NCBI RefSeq assembly: GCF_008373755.1
Contig: NZ_VUJV01000002.1
Span: 124,001-188,000 of the forward strand
Reading direction: 5' to 3'
DNA: 64,000 bases
DNA from: Nocardioides humilatus
Lineage (GTDB): Bacteria; Actinomycetota; Actinomycetes; Propionibacteriales; Nocardioidaceae
Within the stretch, counting starts at the first letter, position 1; the number at the start of each line of letters is the position of its first letter. Below the pieces are notes generated by a model. The model was given only the letters and a program-made list of their open reading frames with translations. It searched no databases and was not told the origin of the DNA. The translations under genes were made by a program, and so were the position numbers. Of this stretch, positions 29,252 through 36,852 are shown one piece after another.

Positions 29252-30659
29252 CCACCTTCTCCGTCCCGGGCAGCTTGAGCACGAGCCGCGCCCCGCCCCC
29301 CACGTTCTCCGTCGCCTGGATCGATCCCGAGTGCCGTTCGGCCACCTTGCGCACGATCGCGAGACCGAGGCCGGATCCGGGCAGTGTCCGCGACGTCGCG
29401 GACCGCCAGAACCTATCGAAGATGCGGGACCGCTCCTCCTCGGGGATGCCGGGGCCCTGGTCGTCGACGGTGAGCACGCCGTCGGACAGCCGCACGGTCA
29501 CCTGGCCGCCGTCGGGGCTCCACTTCGCCGCGTTGTCGAGGAGGTTGGTCACCGCGCGCTCCAACGCCGGCGCCTCGCCGACGACCCACCAGGGGCGCGT
29601 GAACACCTCGAAGGTCACGGTGGGGGCCCGCCGTCGTACGCGCTGGACCGCGTGGTCGACGACGTCGGCGAGGTCGACCGCCTCGACCGTCGGGGCCACG
29701 GGTTCGTCGCGGGCGAGCTCGGTGAGGTCGCCGATGAGGGTCGTCAGCTCTTCGATCTGGGCGCGGATGTCCTCCATGAGCTCGTCGCGGGCCTGCTGTG
29801 GGATCGAGGACAGGTCGCCGGACATCGTGAGCAGGTCGATGTTGGTGCGGAGAGAGGTCAGCGGCGTGCGCAGCTCATGGCTCGCGTCGGCGACCAGCTG
29901 CCGCTGGCGGACCCGTGACGCGTCCAGCGCTGTCAGCATCTGGTTGAAGGCGGTCGCCAGGCGGGCGACCTCGTCGTCGCCCTCGACGGGCAGGGGAGTG
30001 AGGTCCTCGGTGCGCGCGATGTGCTCGACCGAGGCGGTGAGGCGCCGTACGGGGCGCAGGCCGTTGCTCGCGATCAACCAGCCGGCCATGCCGGCGATCA
30101 ACACGCCGAAGCCACCGAACGCGATCGTCACCCAGCCGAGGCGACGCAGGATCCGGTCCTGGTCGTCGAGCGACTGCGCCATCACTAGGGCGAGGCCGGG
30201 CTGGGTCGTCTGCACCGTCACGACGCGGTAGCGGTCGCCCTCGATGAGGATCGTGCGGATGCTGGATTCGGTCTCGCCGGTGGCGACGTCACGCTCCGGG
30301 GTGCCGAGCTGGATGTCGGGCCCCTGGTCGAGCACGCGGCCGTGCCCCTCGGCCGGCAGGAAGGCGATGCGTACGTCGGCCGCACCCAGCTGCCACGACG
30401 GGACGTTGCCTCCGATGCCCGTCTCCAGGAGGGCGTTGGACTCCGCGGCGGCGTTGGCCCGCTTCATCAGCGAGTGGTCGAGGCTGTTCTGCATCTGGAT
30501 GCGCGTGGTGACGTAGGCGCCGACGGCGACCAGCGCGACGGCGAGACCCACGGTCATCGTGGTCAGCAGAATGACCCGGCTGGCGAGTGATCGTCGGTAG
30601 TGCCATCGGCCGTCAGGGCCGGGTCCGACCGCGAGCCCCTGGCCGGCCCAGAACGTCAC
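29244..30659 (-). CDS. mprB: MprB-like sensor histidine kinase
   Basis: A 471-residue membrane kinase. Transmembrane helices lie near residues 28-50 and 174-196 and flank an extracytoplasmic sensor domain. A HAMP segment (197-250) precedes the phosphoacceptor His261 in [19 protein letters not shown]. The ATPase domain shows [34 protein letters not shown] and [12 protein letters not shown]. The GTG start at 30659 overlaps the response-regulator stop as GTGA; upstream codons are a shadow. The partner is MprA-like, and in mycobacteria this pair answers envelope stress and controls sigE and its own operon. Confidence 0.9.
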   Translation of the reverse strand: MTFWAGQGLAVGPGPDGRWHYRRSLASRVILLTTMTVGLAVALVAVGAYVTTRIQMQNSLDHSLMKRANAAAESNALLETGIGGNVPSWQLGAADVRIAFLPAEGHGRVLDQGPDIQLGTPERDVATGETESSIRTILIEGDRYRVVTVQTTQPGLALVMAQSLDDQDRILRRLGWVTIAFGGFGVLIAGMAGWLIASNGLRPVRRLTASVEHIARTEDLTPLPVEGDDEVARLATAFNQMLTALDASRVRQRQLVADASHELRTPLTSLRTNIDLLTMSGDLSSIPQQARDELMEDIRAQIEELTTLIGDLTELARDEPVAPTVEAVDLADVVDHAVQRVRRRAPTVTFEVFTRPWWVVGEAPALERAVTNLLDNAAKWSPDGGQVTVRLSDGVLTVDDQGPGIPEEERSRIFDRFWRSATSRTLPGSGLGLAIVRKVAERHSGSIQATENVGGGARLVLKLPGTEKVDA

Positions 30660-31363
30660 GATTCCTTCAAGACATAGCCCACACCGCGCACGGTGTGGAT
30701 GAGCCGGGACTCCTCGGCCAGCTCGGTCTTGCGACGGAGGTAGCCGACGTAGACCTCGAGCGAGTTGGCGGTCGTGGGGAAGTCGTAGCCCCACACCTCC
30801 TCGAGGATGAAGCTGCGCTCGAGCACGCGGCGGGGCCGCCGCAGGAACATCTCCAGCAGGGTGAACTCGGTGCGGGTCAGCTCGATCGAACGATCGGCGC
30901 GGGTGACCTCGCGGGTGGTGATGTTCATCGTGAGGTCCGAGAAGGAGAGCACCTCCTCCTCGTCGCCCTCCGCCGCGGGGGCGACCCGACGCAGCAGTGC
31001 GCGCAGCCGCGCGAGCAGCTCCTGGAGTGCGAAGGGCTTGGTCAGGTAGTCGTCGGCACCAGCGTCGAGGCCCTCGACCCGGTCGCCCACCGCGTCACGC
31101 GCGGTCAGCACCAGGATCGGTACGTCGTTGCCCGCCGCGCGCAGCGCACGGGTCGCCTCGAGCCCATCGAGCCGCGGCATCATCACGTCCATCACGACGA
31201 CGTCGGGGACCACCGAACCGATGCCGGCGAGCGCCTCCGCGCCGTCGCCCGCGAGGTGCACGTCGTAGCCGTTGAACTCCAGCGAGCGCCGCAACGACTC
31301 CCGCACGGACCGGTCGTCGTCGACGACGAGGACGCGGGGCGGGTGCGGAGGACGCTGAGACAC
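30656..31363 (-). CDS. mprA: MprA-like response regulator (OmpR family)
   Basis: A 235-residue regulator. The receiver domain has [20 protein letters not shown], phosphoacceptor Asp59 ([12 protein letters not shown]) and Lys in [11 protein letters not shown]. The C-terminal winged helix has [20 protein letters not shown] and ends with [16 protein letters not shown]. These blocks match mycobacterial MprA closely. GTG 31363 is the only sensible start. A tandem CTCAG motif in the upstream region (31386-31401) is a possible autoregulatory site. The gene leads an operon with the kinase and the DUF3558-like lipoprotein. Confidence 0.92.
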   Translation of the reverse strand: MSQRPPHPPRVLVVDDDRSVRESLRRSLEFNGYDVHLAGDGAEALAGIGSVVPDVVVMDVMMPRLDGLEATRALRAAGNDVPILVLTARDAVGDRVEGLDAGADDYLTKPFALQELLARLRALLRRVAPAAEGDEEEVLSFSDLTMNITTREVTRADRSIELTRTEFTLLEMFLRRPRRVLERSFILEEVWGYDFPTTANSLEVYVGYLRRKTELAEESRLIHTVRGVGYVLKES

Positions 31364-31385
31364 GCCCCCATGATGCCCAACTCGG

Positions 31386-31401
31386 CTGAGCGCCGCCTGA
31401 G
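31386..31401 (-). promoter_or_regulatory. Tandem CTCAG direct repeat upstream of mprA
   Basis: On the minus strand CTCAG occurs twice, exactly 11 bases apart (31397-31401 and 31386-31390). OmpR-type regulators bind direct repeats about one helical turn apart, and I recall the mycobacterial MprA motif as a loose direct repeat with a CTCAG-like core. It is a candidate autoregulation site, 22 bases before the GTG. Confidence 0.4.
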
Positions 31402-31526
31402 AAGCGGCCCCTGCCCGTCCGAGGCACGAGGACGGTCAGGGATGAGGCGTGCACGTCGAGTAGCGCCCCGGCCGAGCTTGCGAGGCTGTGACGCGCGTAT
31501 CGAGACGCGGTGAGGCGAGCGGAGGC

Positions 31527-32387
31527 TCAGAGGAACCGCTGGGCGATCTTGGCGGCCCGGGCGCCGTAGCCGCCGCCGAAGAGGCAGGCGTGGACGACGA
31601 GCGGGAAGAGCTGGTGGATGCCGAGGCGGTCCTGCCAGTCGTCGGCCAGCGGGGCGACCTCGTCGTAGGCGGCGAGCACGTGGGGGAGCTGGGGGAGGCC
31701 GAAGAGGGTGAGCATGGCGAGGTCGACCTCGCGGTGCCCGCCGTAGGCCGCCGGGTCGATCACCACCACACGGTCGTCCTGGCCCCAGAGGACGTTGCCG
31801 TTCCACAGGTCGCCGTGCAGACGCGCGGCCGGCTCGTCGGGCACGATCTCCGCGACCCGAGCGGCAGCCCGCTCGATCAGGTCGGCGTCGGTCGCCTCGA
31901 TGAGGCCCTTGTCGCGGGCGACCCGGACGTAGGGCGCGATGCGCCGCTCGGCGTAGAACTCGGCCCACGTCGGCAGCGGCTGGTTCTGGAGCGGGAGGCG
32001 GCCGATGTAGCCGTCGGCCTCAGCGCCCCACGCCGTCGCCCCGCCCTGGTGCAGGCGGGCGAGCGCCCGCCCGAAGGCCGCGGCGGCCTCCTGGCCGGGT
32101 CGCGTGGTCTCGACCCACCCGAGGATCAGGCAGTCGGAGTCGACCGCGAGCACCTCGGGGGTCGCGACACCGTCGTCGACCTCGGCCAGCCAGCGCAGGC
32201 CCGCAGCCTCGCGCTCGAAGAACGCGGGCGGCGCCTGGGTGAGTGTCTTGAGAAACGCCGTGCGCCCGTTGGAGAGCCGCAGCTTGACCGCACTGCAGAC
32301 GTCGCCGCCGGCCACCGGGGCAGTCGAGATCACCGACGAGCCGAGCAGTTGCTCCGCCCGTCCGGCGACCGCCGGTTGCCGCGTCAC
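31527..32387 (-). CDS. Fructosamine/ketosamine-3-kinase family protein
   Basis: A 286-residue cytoplasmic kinase of the aminoglycoside-phosphotransferase fold. The N-lobe has GGDVCSAVKLRLSNGRTAFL with the ATP-binding Lys in FLKTLT. The C-lobe has the catalytic loop ARLHGDLWNGNVLWG and the metal-binding VVVIDPAAYGGHREVDLAML. Family members phosphorylate sugars linked to protein amines and so start deglycation. The start is GTG 32387 after GGGGGAT. It seems to be transcribed alone; the gene to its left (mprA) begins 163 bases away and points the same way, and the holin-like gene is 24 bases upstream. Confidence 0.87.
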   Translation of the reverse strand: MTRQPAVAGRAEQLLGSSVISTAPVAGGDVCSAVKLRLSNGRTAFLKTLTQAPPAFFEREAAGLRWLAEVDDGVATPEVLAVDSDCLILGWVETTRPGQEAAAAFGRALARLHQGGATAWGAEADGYIGRLPLQNQPLPTWAEFYAERRIAPYVRVARDKGLIEATDADLIERAAARVAEIVPDEPAARLHGDLWNGNVLWGQDDRVVVIDPAAYGGHREVDLAMLTLFGLPQLPHVLAAYDEVAPLADDWQDRLGIHQLFPLVVHACLFGGGYGARAAKIAQRFL

Positions 32388-32411
32388 GTCACATCCCCCT
32401 GGACTACCTGC

Positions 32412-32852
32412 CTACGACTGGCCCTTGAGGGCGCGCGGGATCTCGCGGCCCTGCTCGATCGCGCGCTCGGGCGCCTTGACCTGCTTGAGCTTCTTGATGC
32501 CGAAGACGACCAAGAGCACCGAGACCAGGAGCCAGAAGAGCGCAACGATCAGGAAGGACCAGTGCAGCGCGAGGCCGTCGCCGTTCCAGTTGATGAAGTA
32601 GCCCGCGGCGACCGACAAGATGATCACGAAGAGCACCAGGAAGAAGCCGGCTGCGAGCAGGAACACCGTGCCGATGCCGCCGGCCGTCACGCTGACCTTG
32701 AGCTCGGACTTCGCGAGCTGGATCTCCTTGCGCATCAGCGTGGAGAAGTCGGTCTGGGCGTCCTTGATCAGGCGCCCGATCGTGGGCTCGTCGTTGCGGG
32801 CGGTCTCGATGGCCATGTTGACGAAGAGTTCCTCTGGAGGAGAGTCGGTCAC
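32412..32852 (-). CDS. Phage_holin_3_6 / DUF1469-like membrane protein
   Basis: A 146-residue membrane protein. A soluble N-terminal helix (PTIGRLIKDAQTDFSTLMRK) with the characteristic EIQLAKSEL is followed by two hydrophobic helices (about residues 56-84 and 95-118) and a basic tail. The pattern fits the actinobacterial putative holin superfamily (DUF1469), common chromosomal envelope proteins that are not evidence of a prophage. It starts at GTG 32852. No phage genes are near. It may share a transcript with the downstream fructosamine kinase. Confidence 0.82.
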   Translation of the reverse strand: MTDSPPEELFVNMAIETARNDEPTIGRLIKDAQTDFSTLMRKEIQLAKSELKVSVTAGGIGTVFLLAAGFFLVLFVIILSVAAGYFINWNGDGLALHWSFLIVALFWLLVSVLLVVFGIKKLKQVKAPERAIEQGREIPRALKGQS

Positions 32853-32962
32853 GGGTCGAGGTCGCCCCAGGAGCGAGGCGGCCTCTCTGGCCGACCTTAC
32901 AGAAGAGCGCCCGCCCGCGCCGCTCCCTCTCAGACCTGACCCGGGCCCGCCCCCGGACGGGC

Positions 32963-33664
32963 TCAGCCTGCTTCGGCCTCGAACCGCTCCGACAGCGCGT
33001 AGCGCAGGAGTACGACGTCGCCGATCTGCCGCGTCTCCACGAGCCGTGCGCGGTGGTCCGGGTGCCAGGGGAAGCGGCCGTCGTCGACGAACCGGCGGGC
33101 GCGGGAGTCGCCCACGAAGAAGGGCGCGACGACCAGCTGCAGCTCGTCGGCCAGCCCGGCGGTGAGGTACTGCGTGTGCATCGTGCCGCCGCCCTCCACC
33201 ATCAGTCGGCGGACGCCGCGGTCGGCGAGGTCCTCGCCGATCCGACCGAGCCGCCGAGGTGCGTGACCGGCGTCGATCACGGTGGCGAGGCCGTCGAGCC
33301 GGGCGCGGGTCTGGGGCAGCACGTCGGTGTCGGCGTAGACGAGCTTCTCGTTGGCGCCCGCGGTGAAGAAGCGCTGTCGGGGGTCGAGGTCGCCCCGCGC
33401 GGTGACGGTGACCTTCATCGGGGAGTCGGGGAGCCCGGCCGCCATCCGTGCTGCCCGCCGCTGGGCCGCGCGCACGAGGAGCCGCGGGTCGTCCTTCCGG
33501 ACCGTCTCGGCGCCGACGAGGATCGCGTCGCAGCCGGCGCGGACTTCGTCGACCCGGTCGAAGTCGGCCTCGTTGGAGAGCAACAGCCGCTCGTCGGTGG
33601 CGCCGCCGAGGTAGCCGTCGAGCGACATGCTGCAGCTCAGCAGCGTGTAGGGACGATCAGGCAC
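32963..33664 (-). CDS. RibD C-terminal/dihydrofolate-reductase-like pyrimidine reductase family protein
   Basis: A 233-residue NADPH-dependent reductase-like protein. It shows YTLLSCSMSLDGYLGG, DAILVGAETVRKDDPRL and RRLMVEGGGTMHTQYLTAGLADEL, the three blocks of the RibD_C family. The deaminase half of RibD is absent. GTG 33664 overlaps the end of the upstream flippase-like gene by 8 bases. Family enzymes reduce ribosylamino-pyrimidines or pteridine-like rings. It is the last gene of a five-gene operon with a pterin synthase-like gene, so a shared pteridine-related product is plausible. Confidence 0.85.
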   Translation of the reverse strand: MPDRPYTLLSCSMSLDGYLGGATDERLLLSNEADFDRVDEVRAGCDAILVGAETVRKDDPRLLVRAAQRRAARMAAGLPDSPMKVTVTARGDLDPRQRFFTAGANEKLVYADTDVLPQTRARLDGLATVIDAGHAPRRLGRIGEDLADRGVRRLMVEGGGTMHTQYLTAGLADELQLVVAPFFVGDSRARRFVDDGRFPWHPDHRARLVETRQIGDVVLLRYALSERFEAEAG

Positions 33665-34502
33665 TGACGCCCACCTCCTCTCCGACAGCTGTCCTGGTCC
33701 ACGGTCCCACCAAGGTGACCAGCCCGGGGAGGGTAGCGAGCAGCGACACCACGCCGACGACCACGGCCACGCTGACCCCGGTCGCCGCACCGAGCCCGGC
33801 CTCCGCGAAGAGCCACGCCGCGGCACCCTCCCGCGGTCCCCACCCGGCGAGGGACAGGGGGACGGCGGAGGCCAGCAGCACCATCAGCGCCAGGGCGACG
33901 AGCGCCGCGAGATCGAGGTCGACGCCGACGGACCGGGCAGCGACCACCAGCACCACGGCGTGCCCGGCCGCGGCCAGCGTCGAAGCGAGCACGACCCGTC
34001 CGCCGAGCCAGACCAGCAGCGCAGCGGCCGCGACGGCCGCGACGGGGAGGGCCCAGCGTGCGTCGTCGCCCAGGCCGACCGGCAGCCAGGGCAGCGCCGC
34101 GAGCGCCATCGTCGCCTGGACCGCCTGCCCGGAGACCCGGTCCCACACCACCGACCCGAGGCCGCGGGCCGGAGCGCCCGCCTTCCGCCCGTGGTCGATG
34201 CCGCGGTGCACGTCGCCTACGACGCCGCCCGGCAGCGTCGCGTTGATGAGCTGGGAGCGGTAGTAGTTGCGGAAAGCCGTCCGGAACGGCAGCTCGATGC
34301 CGAGTCGCTCGGACAGCAGGCTCCAGCGCCACGCGCAGCACGCGGTCGTCCCTGCAGTGATGACGAGGGCGACGCCGATCGTCGTCGGCGTCGTGGCGCG
34401 CAGCCCGTCGAGGAACGGATCTCCGCCGACCTGGACGAGGAGGAAGGCGAGAATCGCTGCTCCGCCGCCGAGCCGGAGCCATCGCCGTGCCCGTTCGCTC
34501 AC
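33657..34502 (-). CDS. UPF0104 / lysylphosphatidylglycerol synthase-type membrane protein
   Basis: A 281-residue polytopic protein with about seven or eight hydrophobic helices and the family segment FRNYYRSQLINATLPGGVVGDVHRGIDHG. Proteins of this type are the membrane part of MprF or free flippase-like proteins, and are often encoded beside glycosyltransferases. GTG 34502 overlaps the glycosyltransferase stop as GTGA. It would sit in the cytoplasmic membrane and may move or hold a lipid-linked product of the neighbouring enzymes; that role is inferred. Confidence 0.83.
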   Translation of the reverse strand: MSERARRWLRLGGGAAILAFLLVQVGGDPFLDGLRATTPTTIGVALVITAGTTACCAWRWSLLSERLGIELPFRTAFRNYYRSQLINATLPGGVVGDVHRGIDHGRKAGAPARGLGSVVWDRVSGQAVQATMALAALPWLPVGLGDDARWALPVAAVAAAALLVWLGGRVVLASTLAAAGHAVVLVVAARSVGVDLDLAALVALALMVLLASAVPLSLAGWGPREGAAAWLFAEAGLGAATGVSVAVVVGVVSLLATLPGLVTLVGPWTRTAVGEEVGVSA

Positions 34503-35398
34503 CGCAGCACCGCCTCGAGATCGCGGGCGGTGTCGTCCCACGAGCGCAGCGAGGCGCGCCGGCGTGCGGCGGCTGCGCGCAGGTCGGCGCGGGCGTCGGG
34601 GTCGGTCAGCCAGCGCCGCAGCTCCTTGGCGAGCGTGTCGGGATCGTCGGCGGGGAGCAGGAGCCCACCGCCGCCCAGGGCCTCGGGATGCCCGCCCACG
34701 TCGGTGACGACCGCGGGGACACCCTGGGCGAGCGCTTCGGTGACTGCCATCCCGTAGGCCTCGTGCCGCGACGCCGAGACCAGGAGGTCGGCGTCGGAGT
34801 ATGGCGGCGCGGGAAGTGGACCGGTGTAGGTGATCCGGTCGGCGCCCTTGTCGTCGACGTCACGTGCGCCCACCCAGGTGCAGGTCCACTCGAGGTCGTC
34901 CAGCTGCCCGAGGGCGGCCACGAGGACGTCGTGTCCCTTGAGTCGGCTCACCGGTCCGACGGACAACAGGCGACCGCCGCCCACCGAGGGGGTGGCCCGA
35001 GGAGCCGGGTCGACACCGGGCGGGGCGACGATCACCCGGGGCGGATCGAGGTCGTGGTGGGTGATGACCCAGCCGCGCGACCACTCGCTCGTGGTGACGA
35101 TCGTGCGAGCAGCCCGCAGCAGCCGGCGCTCGGCATCCTCCAGCTCCGGATACGCCTCTGCGAACGGCATGTGGAGCAGCACGATCGCGCCGCCCCACGC
35201 ATCGGGGTCGCGCACAGCCAACAGGCCATCGACGATCACGCGCTCGGCGCGGACCGGCTCGTGATGCTCGGCCACGGTCCACCCACGGTCACGGAGCGCA
35301 TCGATCACCCGCCGGTCATAGCGGTTGCCACCGCTCGGCCGGTGCGGGTCGTCGATGCCCTCCGGCACCACGAAGTGGACGGTTCCCCCAGGGCTCAT
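34499..35398 (-). CDS. Glycosyltransferase family 4 (GT-B fold)
   Basis: A 299-residue protein. The C-terminal half carries the donor-binding pattern of GT4: [20 protein letters not shown] with the ExxxxxxxE pair, then [12 protein letters not shown]. The N-terminal Rossmann part begins [23 protein letters not shown]. It is shorter than most GT4 enzymes (about 370 residues), but both lobes are present. ATG 35398 overlaps the pterin synthase-like gene stop as ATGA. It should transfer a sugar from a nucleotide donor to an unknown acceptor in the cytoplasm or at the membrane. Confidence 0.87.
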   Translation of the reverse strand: MSPGGTVHFVVPEGIDDPHRPSGGNRYDRRVIDALRDRGWTVAEHHEPVRAERVIVDGLLAVRDPDAWGGAIVLLHMPFAEAYPELEDAERRLLRAARTIVTTSEWSRGWVITHHDLDPPRVIVAPPGVDPAPRATPSVGGGRLLSVGPVSRLKGHDVLVAALGQLDDLEWTCTWVGARDVDDKGADRITYTGPLPAPPYSDADLLVSASRHEAYGMAVTEALAQGVPAVVTDVGGHPEALGGGGLLLPADDPDTLAKELRRWLTDPDARADLRAAAARRRASLRSWDDTARDLEAVLR

Positions 35399-35796
35399 AG
35401 GCCACGCTCGTAGCTCGCCCACGCGATGTGGGACTCCCGCAGGGTCACCTCGATCCCGTCGAGCTCGGCGGCGGGTCGGCCGAGCAGCCCCGCGTGTGCC
35501 CGGTCAGCGAGCCGGTCGGCGACCAGCTTGGCCAAGACCTCGGTCGTCGTGATGACGCCGGTGAGCTCCGCGTGGTCGTCGAGGTTGCGGTAGGTGAGGT
35601 CGGCGAGCACGGCCTTGAGCTGGTCCATCGCGCACCCGATGTCGACGACGATGCCGGCGGCGTCGACGTCGGTGGCGCGGAACGTCGCATCGACGACGTA
35701 CGTCGCTCCGTGCAGCTGCTGCGCCGGTCCGAAGACCTCTCCTCGCAGGCTGTGGGCGATCATCATGTGGTCGCGGACGGTGACGCGGTAGGTCAC
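35395..35796 (-). CDS. 6-pyruvoyltetrahydropterin synthase/QueD-like protein with an altered zinc site
   Basis: A 133-residue protein of the tunnelling (T-fold) pterin synthase family. The first zinc His is in MMIAHSLRG. Where canonical enzymes have HGHNY this has LHGATYVV, so one of the two later zinc His residues is Ala. The catalytic His in NLDDHAEL, the Glu in [10 protein letters not shown] and the C-terminal [10 protein letters not shown] are kept. GTG 35796 overlaps the dehydrogenase stop as GTGA. It probably binds a pterin-like substrate; normal zinc-dependent synthase activity is uncertain. It is the second gene of the five-gene operon. Confidence 0.82.
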   Translation of the reverse strand: MTYRVTVRDHMMIAHSLRGEVFGPAQQLHGATYVVDATFRATDVDAAGIVVDIGCAMDQLKAVLADLTYRNLDDHAELTGVITTTEVLAKLVADRLADRAHAGLLGRPAAELDGIEVTLRESHIAWASYERGL

Positions 35797-36770
35797 AGCA
35801 AAGGCTCCTCGTAGTCGATGGCGTGGCAGAGAGCGGGCGCGCCGTCGGCGAGTGCGGCCATCACCTGGGGCAGTTGCTCGAAGGGCGAGCAGCCCGTCAG
35901 CAGGGCGTCGAACGCCGGGTCCTCGAGGAGCTCGAGGGCGAGCCGCAGCCGGTCGGCATGCGTACGACGACCGCGCATCCCCGGCGCGACCATGCCCACC
36001 TGGCTCGCGCGGATCGTCAGTCGTCGGGAGTGGAAGGCTCCGCCGAGGTCGAGGGTGACGGGGTGGTCGCCGTACCAGCTGACGTCGAGGACGGTGCCCT
36101 CCGTCGCGCAGAGCTCGAGCGAGCGTTGGAGGCCGGCTGACGTGGCGGATGCGTGGACGACCAGCCCGAGGTCGCCGATGGCGTCGCCCGGAGCGGCGTA
36201 GTCGACGCCGAGAGCCGCGGCCACCGAAGCGCGCGCCGGGTCGGTGTCGACCAGCACCACCGGAGCACCGCCGACCGTCACCAGGAGGCGTGCCACCGCG
36301 CACCCCACCATGCCGCCGCCGACGACCGCGACCCGGTCGCCGATCAGCCCGTCGGCGTCCCAGACGGCGTTGAGCGCGGTCTCGACCGTGCCTGCCAGGA
36401 CAGCCCGCGTGGTTGGCACGGCGTCGGGCACCGGCATGACGGCGGCGGCCGGGACGACGTAGGCGGTCTGGTGGGGGTAGAGGCAGAAGACCCGGCGGCC
36501 GACGAGCTCCTCGGGGCCCTGTTCGACCAGGCCGACGTTGAGGTAGCCGTACTTCACCGGGCCCGGGAAGTCGCCGTCCTGAAAGGGCGCGCGCATCGCC
36601 TGGTGCTGGTCGACGGGCACGCCGCCGCGGAAGACGAGCGTCTCGGTGCCGCGGCTGATGCCCGAGCGGATCGTCCGCACCAGCACCTCGTCGGGACCGG
36701 GCTCGGGCACGCGGACGTCGCGGACCTCGCCGCGGCCGGGCTCGGCCAGCCAGTACGCACGCGCCTGCAC
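35793..36770 (-). CDS. MDR-family (zinc-type alcohol dehydrogenase-like) oxidoreductase
   Basis: A 325-residue dehydrogenase. The NAD(P)-binding motif [16 protein letters not shown] is clear, and the N-terminal domain has [14 protein letters not shown]. The usual GHE zinc signature is replaced by VKYGYLNVG, placing it in the group that resembles the bacteriochlorophyllide dehydrogenase BchC. It starts at GTG 36770 and is the first gene of the operon that continues with the pterin synthase-like gene. The substrate is unknown; its fixed pairing with the latter suggests that both act on the same small molecule. Confidence 0.84.
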   Translation of the reverse strand: MQARAYWLAEPGRGEVRDVRVPEPGPDEVLVRTIRSGISRGTETLVFRGGVPVDQHQAMRAPFQDGDFPGPVKYGYLNVGLVEQGPEELVGRRVFCLYPHQTAYVVPAAAVMPVPDAVPTTRAVLAGTVETALNAVWDADGLIGDRVAVVGGGMVGCAVARLLVTVGGAPVVLVDTDPARASVAAALGVDYAAPGDAIGDLGLVVHASATSAGLQRSLELCATEGTVLDVSWYGDHPVTLDLGGAFHSRRLTIRASQVGMVAPGMRGRRTHADRLRLALELLEDPAFDALLTGCSPFEQLPQVMAALADGAPALCHAIDYEEPLL

Positions 36771-36795
36771 CGCCTCAACTCCTCTCCCGCATCTT

Positions 36796-36816
36796 CCTGA
36801 ACCATCACGGTTCGGG
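36796..36816. promoter_or_regulatory. Imperfect palindrome in a divergent promoter region
   Basis: CC, T, GAACC, ATCAC, GGTTC, G, GG pairs at 7 of 8 positions per arm. It lies 25 bases upstream of the dehydrogenase gene and 36 bases upstream of the phosphotransferase fusion gene. It could co-regulate both directions. Confidence 0.4.
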
Positions 36817-36852
36817 CACCGTATCCCCGTTGCACCTACACACGGAGGCGAT

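Noticed and set aside
31461-31526. A second copy of the pabB hairpin repeat
   Set aside because: Short matches such as TCGAGACGC and GCGAGCGGAG are present, but the arms do not pair well enough to call a repeat.
32412-32852. Holin-like gene as a sign of a prophage
   Set aside because: The DUF1469-type protein is a common chromosomal gene in actinobacteria and no other phage gene is nearby.
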